Source: Collinsella sp. UBA6357 (GTDB lineage Bacteria > Actinomycetota > Coriobacteriia > Coriobacteriales > Coriobacteriaceae). From it: a DNA stretch of 31,736 nucleotides. The stretch lies in the NCBI GenBank assembly GCA_002437815.1, contig DJRP01000016.1:11331-43066 (forward strand), read 5' to 3'. This document shows positions 23,874 to 30,770 of this stretch, one piece after another. The notes below the pieces were generated by a model. The model did not search any database. It was not told the DNA's origin and was given only the letters and a program-made list of their open reading frames with translations. Positions within the stretch are counted from its first letter, which is position 1. Every line of letters begins with the position of its first letter. The position numbers and the translations under genes are program-made.

Positions 23874-25653
23874 TGATGTCCTCGCCTTCCTGGCCCTGCG
23901 TGAGCGGGCCTCTCAGGACGGTCAAAATGCACATAAAACAAAACCAGATTAGCGCAACGAGGCATGCCGCCCATTCGGGGGCTCCCCATATACCGCCATT
24001 CTCCACTCTGACCTTCAGGTAGTTTGCAGCCACGAGGCAGGCGAGGCCGACCGCCTGGCCCACGATCCCCGAGGCGACCGTCCCCCTCATCGCTATGAGC
24101 GAAGAAGACCATGCGGCCGCCGCGGCGCCTCCCGCCATGACCCATGTGGAGGCGCTGGTGAGCGCGGCCACGATCACGGGAACGGCCCCGGAGGCCGCGT
24201 AGCCCGCCTGTGCGCACGCGCAGAGCGCCGTGCCCATGAGGAACGAGAAGGCCCCGGTTGCCAGCGCCTCCGCCGGGTCGAGCGAGAAGCCCGCCATCTG
24301 GGCGCCGGCCAGCGGCTGCGCGAAGGCCCACGGTGCCAGGACGCTCACCGAGGCCATGCCCTCCAGCCGGCCGATCGCGGCCCACCAGGCGAGGAGCGCG
24401 AGGCCTATGAGCGAGGCGAGAACGAACGAGTCGCTGGTGGGCAATGTCGTCGCCACGGCCCAAACGCCGGCCCCGCCCGCGAGGGCGACCGCAGCCGGGG
24501 GCCAGAGCGCGGTGAGCGCGCAGCCCGCGAGCGTGACGGCGGCCTTGAGCTCCCAGGTCATTCCTTCGAACGCCGGCATGACCACGCAGGCGCACAGCAG
24601 CACGCAGAGCGCGGGGAGCGCGCGCTCGAGCGCGCCCCACAGGCCGGGGAGCCTCATATATAGAGGTATGTGGCGCTGGGACCAAGGAACCTCGGCCGTC
24701 TGGTCATCCTCCTCGGATTGCGCGACGAGCTCCGCCAGGGACGCCTGGCCCGCCGTGGGGTCGCCTAGCTTGGGCACGAGCTCGCAGGCAAGCTCGTCCA
24801 CCGATGTCGTGCGCTCGGATGCTATGGGCGCAAGGGCCCTGACCAGGTCGTCCTCGGCATCCAGGTCGAGGACGGTCGCCGATTTCGCGTGCGCGAGCCG
24901 GGGCCCGCGGCGGATCTTCTCAAGAGACGCGGCTGCCGATGCGGCCGCGAAGGGGTTCTTGCCGGTCAGCGCCTGCCAGATCACGACGGCGAGCGCGAAG
25001 ACGTCGGCGCGCTCGTCCACGAGCATGCCCTCGATCTGCTCGGGGGGCATGTAGCCCACGGTGCCGCCGCGCGCCCCGCCGTAGCCCGCCGCCGCGCCGA
25101 GCTCGGCCATGCCGAAGTCGGCGATCTTCACGGTCCCCATGCGGTCGATCATGATGTTCGTGGGCTTGATGTCCATGTGCAGGACGCGGTTCTCGTGCGC
25201 GAAGGCCAGGGCCCGGGCGCAGGAGGTCAAAACGTGGGCGCACTCGTCGGCCGTGAGCCGCCCGTCCTCGACCCGCGCCAAAAGCTCGGCGAGGTTCAGA
25301 CCGTCGACGTACTCCATGATGAGGTAGGCATAGCCGTTTTCCTGGGTGAAGTCGAGCACGCTCACCACGTTGGGGTGGGCGAGCAGGCTCGAGGTCCGCG
25401 CCTCCTTGAGCACCTCGTCGGGCGTGGAGGCGGGGATTGCGTCCGGGCTGGTCGAGAAGAGCGGCATGCGCTTGATGGCCACGCGGCGCTGGAGCACGGT
25501 GTCCCAGCAGGTGCAGACGGTGCCGAAGCCGCCGGTCCCGCGGCGCGCGAGGACGCGGTAGCGGCCCAAGAGGATCTCTTCGGGCGCCTGGGGCGCCTCG
25601 CCTGCCTGCGGCGCGCTCGCGCCCACGGGATAATCTGTTTCGTCAAAGCTCAC
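23860..25653 (-). CDS. Ser/Thr protein kinase with polytopic C-terminal membrane region
   Basis: 597 residues from GTG 25653, chosen for AAGGAG just upstream; ATG 25707 is in frame but lacks a ribosome site and coincides with a -10-like TAGAAT. Kinase domain about 30-285: GTGGFGTV, Lys61, catalytic loop HMDIKPTN (Asp161), DFG at Asp179, and GTVGYMPPEQIEG. The usual Arg before the catalytic Asp is Met, so it is a non-RD kinase and may not need activation-loop phosphorylation. After a linker the second half is very hydrophobic, with about eight helices (about 345-585), and lacks PASTA or any known sensor domain. It heads the operon, taking the place pknA would hold in Actinobacteria, but the polytopic half is unlike PknA, so I give no symbol. 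Confidence 0.9.
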   Translation of the reverse strand: MSFDETDYPVGASAPQAGEAPQAPEEILLGRYRVLARRGTGGFGTVCTCWDTVLQRRVAIKRMPLFSTSPDAIPASTPDEVLKEARTSSLLAHPNVVSVLDFTQENGYAYLIMEYVDGLNLAELLARVEDGRLTADECAHVLTSCARALAFAHENRVLHMDIKPTNIMIDRMGTVKIADFGMAELGAAAGYGGARGGTVGYMPPEQIEGMLVDERADVFALAVVIWQALTGKNPFAAASAAASLEKIRRGPRLAHAKSATVLDLDAEDDLVRALAPIASERTTSVDELACELVPKLGDPTAGQASLAELVAQSEEDDQTAEVPWSQRHIPLYMRLPGLWGALERALPALCVLLCACVVMPAFEGMTWELKAAVTLAGCALTALWPPAAVALAGGAGVWAVATTLPTSDSFVLASLIGLALLAWWAAIGRLEGMASVSVLAPWAFAQPLAGAQMAGFSLDPAEALATGAFSFLMGTALCACAQAGYAASGAVPVIVAALTSASTWVMAGGAAAAAWSSSLIAMRGTVASGIVGQAVGLACLVAANYLKVRVENGGIWGAPEWAACLVALIWFCFMCILTVLRGPLTQGQEGEDINELP

Positions 25654-25783
25654 GGCGGCTCCTTGTGTGTCTGAGGTGTGTTTCTTGGCGTGCCGTGTGG
25701 GGGACATTCTACCGCGGCGGGCTCCTGCCGTGCGTCGCGGGGCAGGTAGGGCCGTGAATTTGGCCCAAAACTCAAAAAAGCCT

Positions 25784-25811
25784 TTGCAGACTTGAAAGTT
25801 TCCGCTAATAT
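25784..25811 (+). promoter_or_regulatory. Promoter of tRNA-Leu
   Basis: TTGCAG (25784-25789) and TAATAT (25806-25811) with a 16-base spacer; the tRNA begins 13 bases later. Confidence 0.7.
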
Positions 25812-25823
25812 CTACAAATGCAC

Positions 25824-25910
25824 GCGGGCGTGGCGGAATTGGCAGACGCGTACGGTTCAGGTCCGTATGAGAGCAATCTCATGAAGGTTCAAGTCCTTTC
25901 GCCCGCACCA
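25824..25910 (+). tRNA. tRNA-Leu (anticodon CAG)
   Basis: 87 bases, class II with a long variable arm (GAGA/TCTC) and an encoded CCA. The acceptor GCGGGCG pairs with CGCCCGC. The anticodon stem TACGG/CCGTA encloses TTCAGGT, anticodon CAG at 25858-25860, which reads CTG. The last 20 bases recur at 26081-26100. Confidence 0.96.
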
Positions 25911-26136
25911 TTGATTGAAAGAGCTCCCAGCAATGGGGGCTTTTTTAGTATCTGCCCCTTGCGGGGACTTGAACCTGTGAAGGAGCGAGCGTCAAGCAAA
26001 CGCGTAAGCGTTTGTAGCGAGCTGGCGAGGACGCCGACAGGTGACCGAAGCCGGTGTGGATCCGCGAAGCGGAGACGCGGAAGTCCTTTCGCCCGCACCA
26101 TTGATTGAAAGAGCTCCCAGCAATGGGGGCTTTTTT
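25891..26136 (+). repeat. 56-bp direct repeat of tRNA-Leu 3' end plus terminator
   Basis: 25891-25946 and 26081-26136 are identical over 56 bases: the last 20 bases of tRNA-Leu, a short link, and the terminator. The 134 bases between them (25947-26080) contain no convincing gene. Near their start they carry GGACTTGAACCT (25965-25976), the reverse complement of the tRNA T-arm. They also hold short palindromes such as AAACGCGTAAGCGTTT. The layout resembles attachment-site duplication at a tRNA or a local tandem duplication. Confidence 0.85.
25922..25946 (+). terminator. Terminator after tRNA-Leu
   Basis: AGCTCCCA pairs with TGGGGGCT around a GCAA loop, then a T run. An identical copy is at 26112-26136. 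Confidence 0.85.
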
Positions 26137-26222
26137 GTTAGATATCGAATGCTGTTGACATCGCGTCGCATGAAGCTGGCTCAAAAAGGAGACTGCAATA
26201 TCAAAAGCCATAGATTACAAAA

Positions 26223-26248
26223 CAGGCGACCGGATTCCCGATCGCCTG
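26223..26248 (-). terminator. Terminator of tRNA-Val
   Basis: On the minus strand CAGGCGATCGG pairs with CCGGTCGCCTG (one mismatch), followed by TTTTG. Confidence 0.7.
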
Positions 26249-26256
26249 AATCAAGT

Positions 26257-26331
26257 TGGTGGGCGTTAGAAGATTTGAACTTCTGACCTCTTCCGTGTCA
26301 GGGAAGCGCTCTCCCCCTGAGCTAAACGCCC
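26257..26331 (-). tRNA. tRNA-Val (anticodon GAC)
   Basis: 75 bases with an encoded CCA. On the minus strand it starts GGGCGTTTAGCTC, and the acceptor pairs with AACGCCC. The anticodon stem CTTCC/GGAAG encloses CTGACAC, anticodon GAC, which reads GTC and GTT. The T-arm loop TTCAAAT is intact. Confidence 0.95.
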
Positions 26332-26362
26332 GAATCAAGGGGTGCGCAAATGCGCAAGGGAT

Positions 26363-26391
26363 AATATAGCGGAGCGTACAGGTGCTGTAAA
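26363..26391 (-). promoter_or_regulatory. Promoter of tRNA-Val
   Basis: On the minus strand TTTACA (26391-26386) and TATATT (26368-26363) with a 17-base spacer. Confidence 0.65.
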
Positions 26392-26444
26392 GGACTTTTT
26401 GGAAAGTCGTCTTCAATTTCTCCTCAGTATGGGAAAGGGTCACG

Positions 26445-26473
26445 TTAAAAATCGCGTATCATTGAAATACTAT
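26445..26473 (+). promoter_or_regulatory. Possible promoter of the SipW-type operon
   Basis: TTAAAA (26445-26450) and TACTAT (26468-26473), 17 bases apart, about 52 bases before the TTG start. Weak match to consensus. Confidence 0.35.
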
Positions 26474-26524
26474 GGGCTTAACCTGCCTGTTCATGTTGTG
26501 TTTATCTGGCATGGGGGAGGGGTC

Positions 26525-27400
26525 TTGCCGGACTCACGTGCGCTGCGAAAAAAGTTCAACCGGATGCTCGTTACGCTGCTGGTGGCGATCCTCGCTGCCG
26601 GCGCGGTGACGTATGCCTGGTACATCTACAACGTCAATCGTCATATCACTGACGTCAAGATGGCCGCGGGCACGGGAGTGACGTTTCTTATCAGCAGCGA
26701 GTACGACGGCGAGTACAAGACCAATGCAGGCCTCTCGTTTTCGGGGCTGCTGAACCCGGTCTCGACCGATAACGTGCTCAATGGATTTCAAAAGGTTACG
26801 GGCTTTACAGGCGGGACCACGCAAAGCTCTCTTTTCGCGAGCCTGTTTGGCCCGGCCGAGCGCTCGGACTATTACAAGACCTCGCTCTATCTCGCCACCA
26901 GCTCGACAGCGACCGATGTCTACCTCTCTGGCATCGACTTTAGCGAGCAGGATCCCGTAAATCCCATATCGACTGCGCTGCGGGTGGGGCTTGTGGTGCA
27001 CGAGCCGGGCCGTGGCGGCGGGGTGACGGGGCAGTATGTCTTCGAGCTTTCGGGCGAGCATAACCCCGAACGCCGCTACAACACGCTCGATGGACAAGGG
27101 GACGAAGAGGATCTTCGCGTACTCGACAGCACCTGTACCGACGGCAAGACCGTGGTGTTTAAGCCGCTTACCAGCGATAACTATTGTGAGTACGACGAGG
27201 ATACCGGAAAGATAGAGCTCAAGCCGGCCTCGACCAAGATCTGCACGTTGCCGGCGGCCGCCAAGGGTGAGCGCCTGAGCACTCCGGTGCAGGTGGATGT
27301 TTATGTGTGGCTCGAGGGGTGCGATCCCGATTGCACCAACAACCTGGCTGCCACGAGCCTGCAATCCCTTGCGCTGCGCTTTGCGGGCAAGCGGAGCTAG
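26525..27400 (+). CDS. Exported protein with SipW-type signal segment (paralog 1)
   Basis: 291 residues from TTG 26525, preceded by GGGGGAGGGG; an upstream extension would read through promoter-like DNA. A basic start (RALRKKFNR) leads into a membrane segment ending AAGAVTYAWY (about 14-33). This resembles the TasA/camelysin signal, where a small residue-aromatic-Ala pattern ends the helix. The rest is predicted beta-rich and secreted. The C-terminus has VDVYVWLEGCDPDCTNN, a motif also present in the next three proteins. First gene of the operon; eight bases separate it from the next. Function unknown; a surface fibre or adhesin subunit is inferred from the signal peptidase downstream. Confidence 0.75.
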   Translation: MPDSRALRKKFNRMLVTLLVAILAAGAVTYAWYIYNVNRHITDVKMAAGTGVTFLISSEYDGEYKTNAGLSFSGLLNPVSTDNVLNGFQKVTGFTGGTTQSSLFASLFGPAERSDYYKTSLYLATSSTATDVYLSGIDFSEQDPVNPISTALRVGLVVHEPGRGGGVTGQYVFELSGEHNPERRYNTLDGQGDEEDLRVLDSTCTDGKTVVFKPLTSDNYCEYDEDTGKIELKPASTKICTLPAAAKGERLSTPVQVDVYVWLEGCDPDCTNNLAATSLQSLALRFAGKRS

Positions 27401-27408
27401 GGGGATCC

Positions 27409-28245
27409 ATGAAGACTTCGAATCTGCAGCAGATCGTCTCGTCGCGGCGCCGCATGGTCGCGGTCGCCGCATGGATGCTCGTGCTGGTGACGGCGCTTGG
27501 GGCGGCTACGTTTGCCTGGTTCAGCAACTCACGGTTCACCAACGTGACGCCGGTCGCCCATACCGTGAGCGAGGATGGGTCCGATCTGCAGATCGGCCTC
27601 TCTTCCTCTGGTCCGTGGGATACGACGGTTGCGCTTGCCAATGCCGACAAGACGCTGTACCCCATATCGACGGCCGACCTCACGCGTTTTTGGCGCGGTA
27701 CCTTCCAAAACGCTGCCGGCATCACGACCGACTATAAGGACTGCACCACATCGCTCGGGGACTATGCGCTCACGGGCGAGCTGTACCTCAAGGGCGGCGC
27801 CAACGCGCTCAATATCTACCTCTATCAGGGGCAGATGAGCGTGACGAACGATGCGCAGCTGCTCGCGGCGCTGCGCATCGGTTTTATCATCTCGACACAG
27901 GCTGGTACGCAGGCGCATATCTTTGCCTGCGATGATCTGGGCAATACGGCAGGTGCCGCGAGCCAGCGCACCACGGCGCAGGATAACGTGGTGGTGCAGG
28001 GGTCGGGCTCGTCGTGGTCCTATGCGTCCGATCCCGCACATGCGGTGAGTGCCTACACCATGGATGGCACCGGCGATACACCCACAGCGCGTGCCGGAGC
28101 GACGCCTATCTGCACACTGGCCGCGAACGAGGTGGCAAGCGTACGCTACTTTGTATACATGGAAGGCTGCGACGCCAACTGCATCACCCAGGCGCAGGCC
28201 AGAAGCCTCACGCTTGCGTTTGCCTTCGCGGCGTCCAAGGCGTAG
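27409..28245 (+). CDS. Exported protein with SipW-type signal segment (paralog 2)
   Basis: 278 residues from ATG 27409. An Arg-rich start (SSRRRMVAV) precedes a helix ending TALGAATFAWFSN (about 20-40). The mature region includes LYPISTADLTRFW, echoing LNPVSTDNVLNGF in paralog 1 and LSPVSTFDLDGF in paralog 3, so the proteins share more than the signal. A conserved stretch ALRIGFIIST parallels ALRVGLVVHE and AARVGIKISS. The C-terminal motif is VRYFVYMEGCDANCIT. Three Cys in the last third could form disulfides. Function unknown. Confidence 0.78.
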   Translation: MKTSNLQQIVSSRRRMVAVAAWMLVLVTALGAATFAWFSNSRFTNVTPVAHTVSEDGSDLQIGLSSSGPWDTTVALANADKTLYPISTADLTRFWRGTFQNAAGITTDYKDCTTSLGDYALTGELYLKGGANALNIYLYQGQMSVTNDAQLLAALRIGFIISTQAGTQAHIFACDDLGNTAGAASQRTTAQDNVVVQGSGSSWSYASDPAHAVSAYTMDGTGDTPTARAGATPICTLAANEVASVRYFVYMEGCDANCITQAQARSLTLAFAFAASKA

Positions 28246-28259
28246 AGGAGGGAGATACG

Positions 28260-29177
28260 ATGCTCAAAAGCGACGATGCTGCCCAAGGGCGAAAAGCGGG
28301 CGAGCAAAAGCCAATCTCCCGATGGGGCAGGGTCTATGCTGCGCTCGTGGCGCTCGCGATTGCCGCCGTGCTCGGCGTGGCTACCTATGCCTGGTTTACC
28401 AGCAACATGAAGGTCGATACCAACTCGGTTACGGTACGTTCCGATACCTCCGAGCTTGTGCTGCAGATGGGCGATGCGGATACCGGAGCGTGGTCGACGA
28501 GCGGGGACGTGGCGCTTGCCGCCAATGCGCCCGAAGACCTTACGCTCTCGCCGGTATCGACGTTTGACCTCGATGGCTTTGCCGAGTGCCTGCAGAATAA
28601 TGCCGACGGCGAGGCCGCCTACTTTGAGCAGGCGACCGATGGCCAGCATTTCTTTCACGGCTGGGTGGACCTGCGGCCGCAGGTTGTGGGCGATGGGTCC
28701 TCTAAAGTCAACGGCAACGTCAACCTTTATCTTGATGGCTCGCTTATACCCCAGGGGGCGGATGCCACGCTGCTGCGTGCGGCGCGCGTGGGTATCAAGA
28801 TCTCGAGTGGTGGGCAGGTGCTCGCACGCGATATCTTCGAGCTCGATGGTTCTGATGGAGGGCACCGTGCCGAGCATCCCGTCACGGCCCCAACTGGCCT
28901 CGCGGGCTATGCGGACGGTATGCTTTTGGGCTGGCGGGACGGTCGGCTCGCATGCTCAGGCGACGTCAAGCAAGACTTTACGTCCTACGTGATGGGTACA
29001 GACGAGAACGCCGGGCGACCTTCGCAAGCGCTCGCCACGCTCGCCTTGGGCCAGACCTATCGGTTGGACGTGTACTTCTATATCGAGGGCACCGATCCCG
29101 ATAGCGCCGATTACCTCTATGAGAGTGCGGGGACCTTACACGTGGGGCTCTATGCGACGTTGGATGGTGATGCATGA
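28260..29177 (+). CDS. Exported protein with SipW-type signal segment (paralog 3)
   Basis: 305 residues from ATG 28260, after GAGGAGGGAG. The signal helix ends AAVLGVATYAWFTSN (about 27-49), followed by VDTNSVTVRSDTSELVLQM, much like the start of mature camelysin-type domains. Internal segments LSPVSTFDLDGF, VNLYLDGSLIP and ARVGIKISS match the sister proteins. The C-terminal motif YRLDVYFYIEGTDPDSADY has Thr and Ser where paralogs 1 and 2 have Cys. The stop overlaps the next ATG (ATGA), so expression is coupled. Confidence 0.78.
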   Translation: MLKSDDAAQGRKAGEQKPISRWGRVYAALVALAIAAVLGVATYAWFTSNMKVDTNSVTVRSDTSELVLQMGDADTGAWSTSGDVALAANAPEDLTLSPVSTFDLDGFAECLQNNADGEAAYFEQATDGQHFFHGWVDLRPQVVGDGSSKVNGNVNLYLDGSLIPQGADATLLRAARVGIKISSGGQVLARDIFELDGSDGGHRAEHPVTAPTGLAGYADGMLLGWRDGRLACSGDVKQDFTSYVMGTDENAGRPSQALATLALGQTYRLDVYFYIEGTDPDSADYLYESAGTLHVGLYATLDGDA

Positions 29178-29965
29178 TGGCCGACCGGCGGATGAAAAGA
29201 GCCCATGTCGCGAGTGCGTCGCAAAACGAGGAATTGCGCCATAGGCTCACCACCACGGTGGTTCTTGCGCTGTTTGCGCTCGTGGCGATCGCCATGGCCA
29301 CGTTTGCCTGGTTCTCGATCGCCGATAGCGCCAAGACCCGTATGCTCATGCTCGACGCCAACGCCGATGGGGCGCTGCGATTCGATCTTGATGCACATGG
29401 TTCGTTTGACCAGTATGTTCATACGCTCGGGTTCGATGCCATCTCGAGCCGGATTGCGAGCGAGAAGGGCGTGGACATCGATGCGTCCAAGCTGCAGCCC
29501 GTGACCACAAGCGATTACGAGAACTTTACCTTCGAGGACGGTTCTGCGGCGGATGCGTCGACGGGCGCCTATCTGGAGTTCACGTTGCACTTTATGAGTG
29601 AGAAAGACCTTACGGTGCGCCTGACCGGTCAGGACGCGGACGATGGAGCCTCGGGTACGCGGTTCAGCTCCAGCACGGATGGCATGGCGAGCGCGATGCG
29701 CATGAGCTTTACCGCCGACGGGAGGACTTGGGTCTACAACCCCCATGCGGGGGCGGGCGCCCAGACGAGCGGGTCGGTCACGACCTTTGGGCTCGATACG
29801 AACGCCGCCACGAGCGCGAGCGACATGTTTGGCCTTGTCGAAGAGGTCGACAAGCCGGTAACCGTTCGCATATGGCTCGAGGGAACGGATGAAAATTGCA
29901 CTAATATGCTTAAGGGGGCCGATTATTCCGTATCGATGCGCTTTGAAGGCATCGAGGACGAGTAA
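29174..29965 (+). CDS. Exported protein with SipW-type signal segment (paralog 4)
   Basis: 263 residues from ATG 29174, overlapping paralog 3. The signal helix (about 27-48) ends VAIAMATFAWFSI. The mature part has LQPVTTSDYENFTF in the position of the PVST motif, LEFTLHFMSEKDLTVRL as a beta-hairpin, and the C-terminal VTVRIWLEGTDENCTNM. It is the most acidic of the four and the last before the signal peptidase gene, with a 61-base gap. Function unknown. Confidence 0.78.
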   Translation: MMADRRMKRAHVASASQNEELRHRLTTTVVLALFALVAIAMATFAWFSIADSAKTRMLMLDANADGALRFDLDAHGSFDQYVHTLGFDAISSRIASEKGVDIDASKLQPVTTSDYENFTFEDGSAADASTGAYLEFTLHFMSEKDLTVRLTGQDADDGASGTRFSSSTDGMASAMRMSFTADGRTWVYNPHAGAGAQTSGSVTTFGLDTNAATSASDMFGLVEEVDKPVTVRIWLEGTDENCTNMLKGADYSVSMRFEGIEDE

Positions 29966-30026
29966 ATGGTATCTGCACCGATGACGGTGCATGCAAGTGG
30001 TGTCGGACACATTGGTTGGGAAAGAT

Positions 30027-30770
30027 ATGCAGACAGTAAAGAAGGCCGCATCTGTCGTTTTGAGCGTCATCATGTGGATCATCATCCTCGTGGCGGCGCT
30101 CTACGCGTTTACCACGCTCGCCACGCGCGAGGACGGCAGCGTGTCCGATATCGCCGGTTTCACGCCGTTGGCCGTGCAGTCCGATTCGATGTCGCCCACC
30201 TTTAACAAGGGCGACCTCATCTTCATCCACAAATGCGACACCTCTCAGCTCGAGGTGGGCGATATCGTGACGTTCCACACGATCATCGACAACGAGTATG
30301 CGCTCAACACCCACCGCATCGCCACGATCGATGAGGTCAACGGTATGCGCAGCTTTACCACCAAGGGCGATAACAACGATGTGGTCGACACGCATGTGAT
30401 CAGTGACGGCGACATCGTGGGCAAATACCTGTTTGCCGTACCCCATCTGGGCCAGGTCATGGACTTCCTGTCGAGCTCGATGGGATTTTTGATCGTGATC
30501 GTGCTGCCGATGCTCCTGTTCTTTATCTATCAGGTCTATCACCTGATCGTAGTGGGCATGAACCTTAAGCGCGCCATGGCCGAGGAGGATCGCCTCGCTG
30601 CCGCCAAGGCGATCGTCGATGCCGAGTCGGGTGCCGCTGCCGCGGCCGAAAAGGATGCCGCCTCGCAGCTTGCCGAGGCCGAGGCCAAGCTTGCCGAGGC
30701 CAAACGTCTTAAGGAAGAGGCCGAGGCAGCGCTGGCCACCAAGGACCAGAAGGGCGACGACAGTGAGTGA
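30027..30770 (+). CDS. sipW: SipW/ER-type signal peptidase I with coiled-coil tail
   Basis: 247 residues from ATG 30027; a start at 29991 is in frame but has no ribosome site. Membrane helix about 11-31, then the catalytic Ser54 in QSDSMSPTF. His96 (NTHRI) stands where eubacterial enzymes have Lys, and KGDNND (Asp115) follows: the Ser-His arrangement of the SipW/archaeal/ER subtype. A second helix (about 151-175, MGFLIVIVLPMLLFFIYQV) is followed by a ~70-residue Ala/Glu/Lys tail with heptad-like pattern (AEAEAKLAEAKRLKEEAEAAL). It probably removes the signal segments of the four proteins encoded just upstream. The tail overlaps the next gene by 8 bases and may contact its product. Confidence 0.9.
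   Translation: MQTVKKAASVVLSVIMWIIILVAALYAFTTLATREDGSVSDIAGFTPLAVQSDSMSPTFNKGDLIFIHKCDTSQLEVGDIVTFHTIIDNEYALNTHRIATIDEVNGMRSFTTKGDNNDVVDTHVISDGDIVGKYLFAVPHLGQVMDFLSSSMGFLIVIVLPMLLFFIYQVYHLIVVGMNLKRAMAEEDRLAAAKAIVDAESGAAAAAEKDAASQLAEAEAKLAEAKRLKEEAEAALATKDQKGDDSE

Noticed and set aside
26081..26100. Second tRNA-Leu gene
   Set aside because: Only the last 20 bases of the tRNA are present; D-arm and anticodon arm are missing.
26201..26443. Minus-strand frame across tRNA-Val
   Set aside because: Overlaps the whole tRNA and its promoter; no ribosome site.
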